This document shows, piece by piece, positions 43,339-52,173 of a DNA stretch of 64,000 nt. Source of the DNA: Symsagittifera roscoffensis. Taxonomy: Eukaryota; Xenacoelomorpha; Acoela; Convolutidae. Position numbers and translations under genes: made by a program. The stretch covers positions 9,706,386 to 9,770,385 of the forward strand of contig NC_087063.1 of assembly GCF_963678635.1 (NCBI RefSeq), read 5' to 3'. How positions within the stretch are numbered: position 1 is the first letter of the stretch; every line of letters begins with the position of its first letter. The notes beneath the pieces were generated by a model. It was not told the origin of the DNA. It saw nothing but the letters and a program-made list of their open reading frames with translations, and did not search any database.

Positions 43339-43773
43339 TTACAAACTTTGTCCTTTAAAATCTTGTTTTTGTGCTATTTGTTTTTGATTTGGATAAGGTT
43401 TATTTAGCTGACATACTATACAATCATTGCATAGTAATTTTATCCAAATTGGTGCATTTGGAAAATAAAAGTTTTGTATGAAATTTGAATATGTTTTCTC
43501 TGATCCAGAGTGTCCTTTAATGTTTTGTGTATGTGAAATATTAAAAGCTATAAGAATCATACTTAGGGGGAGACAGGGAACTGTAGATTCGTTTAATTGG
43601 TATTCTAGAAGGTCTGTGTTTTCGTTAATTGTTGTATTATTAAATTTTCGAAAATATCTGAGGAGTGTTTTATTTCCTAAAATAGTTGTATCTGCCTTGA
43701 CGGGTTTAGTTTTATATTTTTGCCATGATTTTAGTTGTCTAATTACTGGGTCAAGATTTTGATATTGTTTCAA
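43339..43773 (-). CDS. Giant element integrase zinc-binding domain
   Basis: The 144-codon frame contains HTQNIKGHSGSEKTY and LCNDCIVCQLNK, an H-H-C-C zinc site, ending at TAA 43339-43341. The frame then continues directly into the catalytic core. It is reached from the RNase H frame by a one-base shift between about 43760 and 43785 (near TACTTTGAAACAA). The zinc domain is complete. Confidence 0.75.
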   Translation of the reverse strand: MKQYQNLDPVIRQLKSWQKYKTKPVKADTTILGNKTLLRYFRKFNNTTINENTDLLEYQLNESTVPCLPLSMILIAFNISHTQNIKGHSGSEKTYSNFIQNFYFPNAPIWIKLLCNDCIVCQLNKPYPNQKQIAQKQDFKGQSL

Positions 43774-45064
43774 AGTATTTTACTCTTTTTTGTTGGGTGT
43801 TATTTTTTATCCATTGTGAGTATGGAATTGGTTTGAAAGTTGATGTTCCAAGTAGATCAACTTCGTAGTGGTTATTTTGGCAATCTAAATAAAGTGGGAA
43901 GTGTTGTAGATTGTTTATCTGTGATTGTTCAACGTCAGTTTTTACTGCATATTTGCATTCTAGTCGGAGTGATGTTTCGTTTTCTGCAAGGTAAAATTTT
44001 ATATTTTTGGGTATTTCAACTGTAGTTTTACGTGTGAGTAATTCAGGTGGTGTATTTCGACTTAAAGTGTCTGGTAATGCAAGATTCTTTCCTGCTGTCC
44101 AAACTATATGTAAGTTTGGGAATTTCATTAGAATTAATTGAAATCTATAAACTCGGTGATTTGGATTAGATTTTTGTGTAAAGAGAAAAATGATCGGTTT
44201 GTGATCTGTGAATAAAACTGTTGGAGGTTTTGATCCAAGTATTAGAAATTCATATTCTGTTAGTGTATATATTATGGCTGTACATTCTCTCATTAGAGTT
44301 GAGAGTCGTAGCTCTGCTTGAGTGAATAATCGAGAATTTGCTGATATAAGGTTCATTTTGTTTGTACCATTGTGTGATTGTAATAATGCTGCGCCGATGC
44401 CAAAATTCGAAGCATCGCACATTGCATAGAATGGTTGATTTGGATCTGGAATTGAATTCGAAATTTGTTCAGTTAAGAGTTTTTTAATTTCTTCAAATTG
44501 TGCTTGATGTTCTGTGTTCCATTCGAAATTATTTTGTTGTCTAAGTATATTATAGAAAGGTCTTAGGTATAATTGCATTTTATAGACATATTTGCTTAAA
44601 AAATTTAACATTCCAAGGAATTCTTGGATTTTCTTTTTGTTTGTTGGTGGTTGGAGCTTTTGAATAGCATCAATGCGTGATTTTAATGGAGTGATTGTTT
44701 TTCTTTCTATATTATGTCCTAAGAATTTAACTCGTGTTAAAAAGAAGTGTGACTTGTCGGGAGCGGCCTTCAGATTTTCGTTCTGAAGTATTTTGTGATA
44801 GTGTTCTAAAACATTAAACATTTCTTCTTTTGTCTGTGATTGCATAAAAACATCGTCTAAGTAGGTGATTGCGTTTTTCTTAAGTATTAGTGGTCGAAAA
44901 ATTTTGCTCATAAAAGCTGAAAATGCTGCTGGTCCTATGGATATTCCATAGAATAGGCGGTTGAATTCATATTGCTGATTTCCAATAACAAATTGTGTTA
45001 AGCGTCGCGATTGTTCATCTAGTGGCATTTGATTATATGCACTATTCATATCTGCGGTTGTAAA
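43751..45064 (-). CDS. Giant element reverse transcriptase (palm/thumb) and RNase H
   Basis: This frame follows TAG 45065-45067 without a phase change and begins FTTADMNSAYNQMPL, the motif A region with the first catalytic aspartate, ahead of the first ATG at 45049. The YLDD box (AITYLDDVFMQS, about 44.86 kb) and the primer-grip region (VKFLGHNIE) follow. RNase H shows AMCDASNFGIGAAL, the MRECTAI glutamate and FTDHKPI. The domains look complete. The end (KRVKYFETISKS) runs off the expected frame near 43770. Confidence 0.85.
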   Translation of the reverse strand, partial: FTTADMNSAYNQMPLDEQSRRLTQFVIGNQQYEFNRLFYGISIGPAAFSAFMSKIFRPLILKKNAITYLDDVFMQSQTKEEMFNVLEHYHKILQNENLKAAPDKSHFFLTRVKFLGHNIERKTITPLKSRIDAIQKLQPPTNKKKIQEFLGMLNFLSKYVYKMQLYLRPFYNILRQQNNFEWNTEHQAQFEEIKKLLTEQISNSIPDPNQPFYAMCDASNFGIGAALLQSHNGTNKMNLISANSRLFTQAELRLSTLMRECTAIIYTLTEYEFLILGSKPPTVLFTDHKPIIFLFTQKSNPNHRVYRFQLILMKFPNLHIVWTAGKNLALPDTLSRNTPPELLTRKTTVEIPKNIKFYLAENETSLRLECKYAVKTDVEQSQINNLQHFPLYLDCQNNHYEVDLLGTSTFKPIPYSQWIKNNTQQKRVKYFETISKS

Positions 45065-47986
45065 CTATTTTCCGTTTATTTTTGTTAAAATATCTTGTAT
45101 TGGTTCAATAGGCCAATTGCATTTTGATTCGTCTATTAGTGAATTAAGATATCTAGCGTCTAGAACTATTTTTAATGATTCTCCTTTTGCTAGGATGATA
45201 ACAGGGTTGATAAATGTGTTACCTTTTGGTTGTTCTTCTTTGTTTACCGGTGATATAATTTTGTATTGTTCTAAAATATCGAGTAATCTGTTCACTTTAT
45301 CGTGTAAATGAATTGGTACTTTACTTGCTCTTTGTTTTTTGAAAACTGCGTCAGGTTTTAATGGGAGATGTAATGATGAACTGATTTTGCCAACATCAAA
45401 TTTAGATGTTGCATAGACTGATGAATATTTTATTAGCTGTTTGGCTAATTTATCAAATTCGTCTTGTGTTATTTGTGAATGTTGGAAGTTGAACATTGTT
45501 AAAAATTTCTGTTGATTCTCTGTATAGTTATTTATGTTGAATGTAGGTTTGAAATATGGGGTTTTTGTGAAATAATCTGTATTTCTTTTTTCATTACTTA
45601 TTATATTATTTATGGATAATTCTTCATTAAGAATTGTGGATTGACAAATATCTAATAATTGGAGTATATTATTTACGCGGTATGCTTTTTCGTGTACTGG
45701 TGATATCGTAGCGTTGGTTTCGCAATAGCCTAAAAGTCCTAAAGGTAGTGTTACTTGATAGGGTGTATTGTTGTATACATGTAGAGAAATACTATTTGAA
45801 TTCGAGTTTTTCAAATATTTTATGGATGAGATTGTGATTTTGAAAAACTTAAGGATAGGTTTGAATTCAAAATCTGACATATAGAGTTGTTGTCTATTTT
45901 GTTTTTTATCATATTGGTGAACTTGTTTTACTGAAAAATTATATATATTTCCTGATAGTGGTTTCAGGTGTTTTCTTTGTTGAATATATATCGGATAAAA
46001 TTTTGAAAAGAATGGTGGTTGTTTATTTAATCTTTGAAAAAATGTTAGGGATGTGTCTTTTGTTTTTGTGTATTTATCTTTGATTAGTATTTTACTATTC
46101 AAAATGTTGATTGTTGGTATATATTTAGAGATAAATGGTATTCCAATGATATTGTGTTTAATATCAGTGATATGAAATATTTGTTTAAATGGTTTATTTA
46201 AAATTTTATTTTGCTCTATTGTTCTTGTGGGGAGAAGAAATAATTGAATTTTTCCATAGTTTACCAATGTTGATCCTTGTGCTGTTGCTAGTTTACTGAA
46301 GGTTTCAAGAGGCGTTAGTTTTGGGTGTAATGATTTTATCTCATTCCATGTGGGAATGTTTATTATGTTAGATTCTGCTCCTGAATCAATTAAAAAATCA
46401 ATATCAAGATCTGGTGGTTGAAATTCTTTGCTTCTTGGACTTTCTAAAAGAAATGGTATTGTCCAAATTTTTTCTTTGGGTTGTTCTTTTTGTATATTTT
46501 GATAGATGTGATTTGTATTCAAGCATTTTGTTTTATTATTTTCATTGGATTGATTTGTAGTGTTGATTTCGTTAGTTTCTTGTGCCGTTTGTGTAGAATG
46601 GATGGGTTCAATATAATAATTGTGAAGGAGTTCTAATTGATTTTCATATATATGTGATGAAAAAGGTTGTTCATATATAATAGGTTCGTAGTCATTTTCG
46701 ACTGCTATCATATTGATGGAGATAGTGTTTCCTGTATCACTTTCTGAATCTGATGATTCACAGTTTATTTGATTTAGTTGTAGTTCGTTATTTCCTGTGT
46801 CATCAATACCTGGGGGGTCTGATGTTGTTTCTGGGTTTGATTGTACTTGATTAATATTTCTTTGATGTTTAGGTGTACTACTTCTGTGGCGGTTGTTAGA
46901 ATTATTATAATGGTTATTATTCCTGTGTGGTGATTGGGAATAATTTCTATAACGGTTATTATAACTTGAATGTCGATTTTGTGAATTATTTCGTGATCTG
47001 TTTTGATAATTATTGTTTGGTTTGTTATAGTTTGATCTATTATATGAGTTATTCCTTGATCGATTGTTCGGGTAATTCTGGTTTCGGTTGTTTGAATAAC
47101 TTCTATTTCGATTATTGGAGTAGTTTCTATTTCTATTGTATGATGAGTTTCGTGATTGATTATTTGGATAGTAATTATTTCTTGATTGGGAATTAGATCT
47201 AGAAACAAATTGTGTTGTATTTGAATTTGATCTGGAGTAGTTATTTTGACTATTTGGTCTATTATAATGGTTTTGTGATGAATTTTGTGTATTTCTTCGT
47301 TCTGGTGATCTTCCTCTATAACTTGAGTTATATGGTGATTGAGTTCTCGTGTAATTGGTATTGTTCGGAAGTGGCTTTCCTGAACTGTTTTTGCTGTATA
47401 CATTTTTGTTCGGTAGATTTTGATCTTTTTTCATGTACTGATAGAATGATTTATTTGGTTCCTTATATTTTTGAGGTTTGTTTTGATTGTCCTGTTGTTT
47501 TTGTCTACATTCAGAAATACTATGTCCGTATCGTCGGCAATAATTACACCATTTTTTGAAAGATGTTTTGCCTTTAAAGTTTGGGTGTTTTTCATAAATA
47601 TTGAGTATTTCAGTGATTTTTTCAACGAGGTCTGTATCTGATTCCTGTATATTGTTGATATTTGTGGTATTTGTTTCAATTCGGTTAACATATTGTAATT
47701 TCAGATTTTCTGTTTCTTCAAGTTTCATTGTGATTTCTGCTTGCTCTAGTTTGTCTACTAGTTTTCGAAAATCTAAATCGGGCTCTCGAATTGAGGAGGG
47801 ATGGGATGCTCTCTTTTTTATTGCTATTTTCCTTAATTGAGGTGTTAAGGTCATCATTAAGATTTCTGTCATTTTTGTGTTTTTGTAGTCGTGTGTATTT
47901 AATGAATATGCTTTTCGAACTAGTGTTTCGATACGTACTGCTAATTGTTTGATGGTTTCATTTGGTAATCTGCGAATCTCATTACA
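45065..47986 (-). CDS. Giant element gag end, nucleocapsid, protease and RT N-terminus
   Basis: The frame follows TAA 47987-47989 in phase. It holds the end of the capsid (LPNETIKQLAVRIETLV), a zinc knuckle CNYCRRYGHSISEC (about 47.52 kb) and about 150 residues of Asn/Arg/Ser/Tyr repeats (46.86-47.3 kb) that resemble an RNA-binding disordered region. The retropepsin active site FLIDSGAESNII (about 46.38 kb) and the reverse transcriptase fingers (FINPVIILAKGESLKIVLDA) follow. It ends at TAG 45065-45067, in the middle of the polymerase. The annotated first ATG (47872) is internal to Gag. Confidence 0.85.
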   Translation of the reverse strand, partial: CNEIRRLPNETIKQLAVRIETLVRKAYSLNTHDYKNTKMTEILMMTLTPQLRKIAIKKRASHPSSIREPDLDFRKLVDKLEQAEITMKLEETENLKLQYVNRIETNTTNINNIQESDTDLVEKITEILNIYEKHPNFKGKTSFKKWCNYCRRYGHSISECRQKQQDNQNKPQKYKEPNKSFYQYMKKDQNLPNKNVYSKNSSGKPLPNNTNYTRTQSPYNSSYRGRSPERRNTQNSSQNHYNRPNSQNNYSRSNSNTTQFVSRSNSQSRNNYYPNNQSRNSSYNRNRNYSNNRNRSYSNNRNQNYPNNRSRNNSYNRSNYNKPNNNYQNRSRNNSQNRHSSYNNRYRNYSQSPHRNNNHYNNSNNRHRSSTPKHQRNINQVQSNPETTSDPPGIDDTGNNELQLNQINCESSDSESDTGNTISINMIAVENDYEPIIYEQPFSSHIYENQLELLHNYYIEPIHSTQTAQETNEINTTNQSNENNKTKCLNTNHIYQNIQKEQPKEKIWTIPFLLESPRSKEFQPPDLDIDFLIDSGAESNIINIPTWNEIKSLHPKLTPLETFSKLATAQGSTLVNYGKIQLFLLPTRTIEQNKILNKPFKQIFHITDIKHNIIGIPFISKYIPTINILNSKILIKDKYTKTKDTSLTFFQRLNKQPPFFSKFYPIYIQQRKHLKPLSGNIYNFSVKQVHQYDKKQNRQQLYMSDFEFKPILKFFKITISSIKYLKNSNSNSISLHVYNNTPYQVTLPLGLLGYCETNATISPVHEKAYRVNNILQLLDICQSTILNEELSINNIISNEKRNTDYFTKTPYFKPTFNINNYTENQQKFLTMFNFQHSQITQDEFDKLAKQLIKYSSVYATSKFDVGKISSSLHLPLKPDAVFKKQRASKVPIHLHDKVNRLLDILEQYKIISPVNKEEQPKGNTFINPVIILAKGESLKIVLDARYLNSLIDESKCNWPIEPIQDILTKINGK

Positions 47987-48686
47987 TTAAACTCTTTGTT
48001 GTTGTTTGTTTCTTTCGGAGTCAAACATTTTTGAAAATTCTTGTATAAATCTTTTCCAATTTGATTTTATTTCTATAGGCAATACTGAAAACCATTTTTG
48101 GGCTGCGCCGTCTAAGGTTGTCTGTATCGACGCTGTGCGTCGATGTATCCAATTTTGATGTAGTGGCGTATTAATTGGTTCAGGTCCTATATTTAAAATT
48201 AAATTTGCTGTTACTGCATTTAAATAATCTTCTACAGAATATTCAGGGTCTGTTCCTGTGAATACCATTAATGGTTTGTTTGATGTTATTGATGATCCAC
48301 CCATAAGGTATGGATTCATTGTCATTTGTAATGATTCTGCTGCATTTGGCATTTGTGAAAAATTCGAAAGTTGATTTTTTGTTATTTCGTGTTGTTGAAG
48401 GTAATATGGAAGTGGTATTTCATTTTGAATTTGTGTTGGTTGATACGAGTGTGTAATCATTTGGTTTTGTGGCTGAATTGGTTGAAAAGATTGTGTATTT
48501 ATTGGGTTTTGCATTTGCATTGGTTGTTGATTTTGTGTATCTGTTGGGTGTGGAGAAAAAATTCTATGATAAGTATACGGTTTTTGTACTCCTTGTCCAC
48601 GATATTCTTGAGTGTATGGTGCAAATATATCTGGTTGTAAATAATCATCATCAGAGGATAAATAATCCGTTTGATGAGATGCTTGC
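47987..48686 (-). CDS. Giant element gag capsid segment
   Basis: Open from the A10 slip site at 48687-48696 to TAA 47987-47989. It has Gln/Pro/Asn-rich sequence and then a retrotransposon-gag block (KPLMVFTGTDPEYSVEDYLN, DGAAQKWFSVLP, WKRFIQEFSKMFD), which is the classic capsid signature. The stop falls between capsid helices, and the same frame continues with NEIRRLPNETIK. An internal ATG at 48520 exists, but the open frame upstream of it has the same composition and is probably translated by frameshift. Confidence 0.75.
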
Positions 48687-50079
48687 TTTTTTTTTTATTC
48701 TGTTGAAAGAATGGGTAATTTTCACTACGATCCTGTGGAGGATGTGAATTAGTTTGAAAATTTACTGAGTTGGTTGTTGCCATTGGGTTATCCCAATATC
48801 GAGATCTTATCTGATTATTATTATTATTTTGTGGGGGATAGTTTGTTTTTGATGAATGTGCGTAATTATAATTGTGTTCCGCAAAAGTGTTTCTTGTGAA
48901 CGTTCTGCGTGTTTTTGACGGTATTGTCATGGGTCTATATGTTTGATAATCCATTTGTGAATATTTTGGAGCAACCGAAGGTTTAACGGTTGACTGTAAT
49001 GTTACCTGTGCTAGTGAAGTGTTTGTATTTCTTGGTGTTGTTAAATTTGGACGTATTGGTGAAAAACTTTGTTGTGTAGTTGTTGTTGTTTGTACAATTT
49101 CTTCATTTATAAAGTGTGATGGTGTTTGAATATCTTGTTGAGTGAGGTTCCTAGTTCCATTAAGGTTTTCATTGTGTATGACGGTCGAGTTTAAGCTGTT
49201 ATTTCGCGTATCGGGTAAAAATGTATTGTAGTTTAATGGTGTTGCATCAATTGTTAATGGTACTACTCTTACATAATCTCTGGTATAAGATATTGTACTT
49301 ATTGCTTGACTTGCAATTGATTGTGGGATATTTATAAATGCATAATGAGACCATTCGGGGTCCCAAACGTAGTCTGACTGTTCTGTGATGGCGGTATCAT
49401 CGTTTGAATTTTGAGGTCTGAAATTTTTTCTTGCTTGTGAAATTAAATCTATATTATGTGTGAAATAATCTATTATAAACCATGCCAAAATTTTTTGTAA
49501 ATCATGTTTTGTATGTTGTGAAACATCATCTTTAGTGAAATTTTCTTTAATTATATGTAGAAAAGTTGAAATTAATGTGATTTCATGTCGTACCTTTATA
49601 TGTTTGGATGTCTCTGTCGGTGAGACACTTGGGATTGGAATTTCGTTCTCTAATATTGAGATATAACTATATATTATGGCAAAAACTTCATTAGTGAATA
49701 TGGAGTTTGCTCTTTGTGAGTTATGATATTGTATGCGTTTTATGTATTCTGAGAATACTTTTGAAAATTCTAAATCAAGGTCGTCTGTTTGAATTACATA
49801 TTTGCGGTGATTCGGGTTTGGTGAGGTGAATTCTATGGTGTAGATTCCGTAGTGTTGTGTCAAATTACATATATCTTTCAGATAGTGATCAATAATTTGT
49901 CTTTTGATCTTTACATCTGGGAACTCTGCTTTACATGGGCTGATTCCGGGTTCAAATAAATTTAGTAGTAAATTTTTGCAAAGTATATGCTGTCCTCTAT
50001 CATTAGGTGCATCTACGAGGAAGGGGAAGATATCGTCATCATCTGGACTATCTTCACTTGGAGTGTGTGTTTGGCTCAT
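48499..50079 (-). CDS. Giant element gag N-terminal part
   Basis: ATG 50079 begins an acidic start (SEDSPDDDDIFPFLV), then a helical region of about 200 residues and an Asn/Thr/Ser-rich linker up to QQNKKK. The A10 run (plus 48687-48696) follows. Beyond it this frame turns into atypical hydrophobic sequence and stops at 48499, whereas the -1 frame continues with the same Gln/Asn/Asp-rich style. True coding in this frame therefore ends near 48690. Function: presumably matrix/Gag; no family is recognised for the N-terminal domain. Confidence 0.7.
   Translation of the reverse strand: MSQTHTPSEDSPDDDDIFPFLVDAPNDRGQHILCKNLLLNLFEPGISPCKAEFPDVKIKRQIIDHYLKDICNLTQHYGIYTIEFTSPNPNHRKYVIQTDDLDLEFSKVFSEYIKRIQYHNSQRANSIFTNEVFAIIYSYISILENEIPIPSVSPTETSKHIKVRHEITLISTFLHIIKENFTKDDVSQHTKHDLQKILAWFIIDYFTHNIDLISQARKNFRPQNSNDDTAITEQSDYVWDPEWSHYAFINIPQSIASQAISTISYTRDYVRVVPLTIDATPLNYNTFLPDTRNNSLNSTVIHNENLNGTRNLTQQDIQTPSHFINEEIVQTTTTTQQSFSPIRPNLTTPRNTNTSLAQVTLQSTVKPSVAPKYSQMDYQTYRPMTIPSKTRRTFTRNTFAEHNYNYAHSSKTNYPPQNNNNNQIRSRYWDNPMATTNSVNFQTNSHPPQDRSENYPFFQQNKKKSKHLIKRIIYPLMMIIYNQIYLHHTLKNIVDKEYKNRILIIEFFLHTQQIHKINNQCKCKTQ
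48687..48696 (-). promoter_or_regulatory. A10 slippery run in gag
   Basis: Ten A residues on the coding strand; a -1 slip here moves ribosomes from the 50079 frame into the capsid frame. Homopolymers of this type support ribosomal or transcriptional slippage. They are also frequent sites of sequencing error, which cannot be excluded. Confidence 0.5.
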
Positions 50080-50097
50080 TTTTTCGTTTAATGACTG

Positions 50098-50517
50098 TTA
50101 ATAGGTAATTATCGATGTGTCTAATTGGTTGATTTCAATTATATAAATGTACTGGTTTGTTTTTATATTGCTTATTCTTCTTTTTCCTCTTTTCGATGAA
50201 TTTGAAGTTGTTTCTGAGTCGGAAAAATATAATTGATCGTGAATGGGGCAATTTTTATCTATAGATTCTTTTAATTTATAAAGTTCGTCTAAATTGCTGA
50301 CTTCTGATTCTGAGAATGCGTTTCTATTTTTGGAAAATCTTTTTCGTGTTATTTGTCTTTGTTTAGTTATTATTTTTCTTTTTAGTGTTTGTCGTTTTGT
50401 TCTAATATATGCAACTGTTTGTGTGTGAGGTGTGATTACAAGGTCGTATTTTTTGTTATCTATTTCACAGTTGTGCAAAACGATTGTTTGTTTGTTTCCT
50501 AGATTTTTAAATGACAT
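50098..50517 (-). CDS. Small basic ORF upstream of gag
   Basis: ATG 50517 to TAA 50098 gives 139 residues with a strongly basic centre (KRQTLKRKIITKQRQITRK) and a serine/acid-rich end. It is in phase with gag, separated by one stop and four codons. The stop context is TAA CAG TCA, which fits the CAR-YYA readthrough pattern known from plant viruses. It may therefore be a separate small protein and also an N-terminal extension of Gag. No family recognised. Confidence 0.55.
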   Translation of the reverse strand: MSFKNLGNKQTIVLHNCEIDNKKYDLVITPHTQTVAYIRTKRQTLKRKIITKQRQITRKRFSKNRNAFSESEVSNLDELYKLKESIDKNCPIHDQLYFSDSETTSNSSKRGKRRISNIKTNQYIYIIEINQLDTSIITY

Positions 50518-50697
50518 AAGGTTTAGGATGACGGATGCAAAAAGTTGTTAGATGATTTCTATTTTCTTAAATTGTTAGTCCTTACGATTTTTTGGTTAGC
50601 TTAACCTGGGTCTATTTGTTCAGGGTTGGAGAGAAAAGTATATCGATTCCGAAGAATAATTTTTACTTTCTCGTGGCTAGTATAAGCTAAGGTGTTA

Positions 50698-50703
50698 ACT
50701 TAC
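50698..50703 (-). promoter_or_regulatory. Candidate splice donor in the leader
   Basis: AA followed by GTAAGT on the minus strand (intron starting at 50703), with a second GTAAGA ten bases upstream (50713). It lies before the first gag-region ATG (50517). It could provide spliced mRNAs for the downstream ORFs that lack their own start codon. Confidence 0.45.
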
Positions 50704-51519
50704 TTAATCTTACTTAAGGGTTGTGATTGTGTTCAAGGGTTGGAGAACAGTAAATCGATCCACAAGGTTCAGGTATAATTAGAACGCGAGTAGTTCGTTA
50801 GATACTATTTTAAACTTACTAAGTCTACGATTTATCCTGGGTCTGGTAAGAGGAGGGTTCAAGTGAAGGATGAATAACCGAAGTTCTTCACTGTTTTGTT
50901 GGAAAAGTTAGTTTTGTTGAAAAATTTCTATTAGTCTTGGGTTTTGCGAAAGGGTTGGATAGTGAATCGACGTTTGAGGTCGTTAGACACTAACTAAGTG
51001 GGTGGGGGAGAACAAAATTGTTCTTTTTGATCCAAGGAGAGGCCTTGATGATCAAGTTTTTAAAATTTAATTAAATAGAAAATGAATTAAGATCCAAGGA
51101 TAAGCCTTGATGATCTGATTTTAAAATTAAGTGAATTTAAGTTTAAAATGGTTTAAATTTGTTTAAGAAAAGATTTAGTGTTTGAATGATATTAGTGAGC
51201 TTATGATTGCTGTTATATTTTAGGTGATGAAGCTGGGACAACTGATGATTTTATGATTACTAACAGTTTATTGTCATGCTACTAATTTTTATTTTGATTT
51301 TCAATAAATATTTTCCAAACATGTTTTATATAATACTGCAGAATTTTAGGAAAACGATCTGAGATATTTTTATCAATCGTTATTGTATATTAATATTTTG
51401 TTTAGCGCCTGAAATGAGCATGAAGATTGATTTCAAGATTTAAGTTTGCAAATGAAAATCTAAATTCATTGCTAATAAAATTCTAAATATAAAAGTCTGT
51501 GTTGGCTTTTGCCGTACTA

Positions 51520-51672
51520 TCATATAACTATTTGGTAAGTTTCTACTTTGTCGTATGTCGTCTCTGGTTCGAGGTATTCTTCAATTCCGGGTAGTTCTAT
51601 TATCGTTCGGAATATTGGCTCTGATCTATTGAGTCGTAGAGACATTTCGATTAAATTATCGTCGTATAACAT
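51520..51672 (-). CDS. 50-residue leader ORF
   Basis: First ATG after the 5' LTR (51672), stop TGA at 51520. The frame is open back through the primer-binding site into the LTR end, about 78 codons in total. The sequence has ordinary protein composition (SLRLNRSEPIFRTIIELP, then EEYLEPETTYDKVE) rather than random AT-rich translation. It may be an upstream ORF, or a first coding exon spliced to downstream ORFs. No homology is recognised. Confidence 0.4.
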   Translation of the reverse strand: MLYDDNLIEMSLRLNRSEPIFRTIIELPGIEEYLEPETTYDKVETYQIVI

Positions 51673-51739
51673 TTTAAAAATGTTTTGATTAAATTCTAAT
51701 CTATTTTTGGTTAATTCTAAGCTATTAAGGTCTTGTTCG

Positions 51740-51757
51740 AGACTTATGGTCGCACCA
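51740..51757 (-). promoter_or_regulatory. Primer-binding site of the giant element
   Basis: Two bases after the 5' LTR the minus strand reads TGGTGCGACCATAAGTCT. TGG at the start and this position are typical of tRNA-primed reverse transcription. The priming tRNA was not identified. Confidence 0.6.
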
Positions 51758-51759
51758 GA

Positions 51760-52169
51760 TGAGTTATAACCGAGGTGGTTAACTCATAGAGTAATTTCGG
51801 ATAGGGTACACCGTCTGCTCGTCACGCTATCTTATTTTCGGCCGGATAGATTCGTGCAACTTCTTAGTCTAATACCGATCCTAATCTTACTCTTATACTA
51901 TCTAGTCTCAGGTTGTTTAACTAGTCTCTGCTAGGCTCAATAGATCTAGGGTATACTGGTTTATTGCGGCTGCTGAAGTTCTCTTGGAGAGTCAACTAAT
52001 TTCTAAGTTAAATTCAAATCTCTCTGGTGCTGAAATTACAAGTAATTTCAGCACTTACAAATAAGTGGGTTGTTAGTTAGATGGATCATGATTGGTTAAT
52101 ATTAAATACTTTACAATGGTAAAATATCTAATTTATCCAATCATAAAATGTAGTTTAGATCAGGTTCCA
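51760..52169 (-). repeat. 5' LTR of the giant element
   Basis: 410 bp, identical by eye to 33520-33929. It carries the promoter for the minus-strand transcript by position; no TATA box could be assigned with confidence. It is followed on its outer side by the ATGG duplication. Confidence 0.95.
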
Positions 52170-52173
52170 ATGG
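52170..52173. repeat. Target-site duplication of the giant element, right copy
   Basis: ATGG, matching 33516-33519 on the other flank. Confidence 0.8.

Larger units (their letters stand above)
50518..51759 (-). other. Leader of the giant element
   Basis: This 1.2-kb leader contains the primer-binding site, a 50-codon ORF, a strong splice donor (about 50703) and internal repeats. GATCCAAGGA...GCCTTGATGATC occurs at about 51030 and 51092. A GGGTTGGA-x-x-x-GTAAATCGA-like block occurs near 50620, 50735 and 50947. Repeats in a leader may matter for packaging, but this is only an inference. Confidence 0.6.
33520..52169 (-). mobile_element. Giant 18.65-kb Ty3/gypsy-type LTR retroelement with envelope-like gene
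   Basis: Two LTRs of 410 bp (33520-33929, 51760-52169) with TG...CA termini show no difference by eye and are flanked by ATGG. In element orientation (minus strand) the internal order is leader, small basic ORF, gag, zinc knuckle, protease, reverse transcriptase, RNase H, integrase, membrane and proline-rich ORFs, and an envelope-like gene with a very long tail. A 1.6-kb 3' region follows. Typical Ty3/gypsy elements are 5-8 kb, so this is two to three times larger. Six in-frame stops and about five frameshifts interrupt the coding frames. Confidence 0.93.

Noticed and set aside
46774-47403. 209-codon Ile/Thr/Gln-rich minus-strand ORF and its plus-strand shadows
   Set aside because: They are other-frame readings of the Asn/Arg/Ser-rich repeat region of the giant element's nucleocapsid; the composition is a by-product of the repeated codons.
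48371-48747. Plus-strand hydrophobic ORFs near 48.5 kb
   Set aside because: They are antisense shadows of the Gln/Pro-rich gag segment.
35529-50517. Non-standard genetic code (stop reassignment) in the host as explanation for the in-frame stops
   Set aside because: All three stop types are involved, while the AMOP/vWD exons contain no internal stops and end normally; a host-wide code change is not supported.
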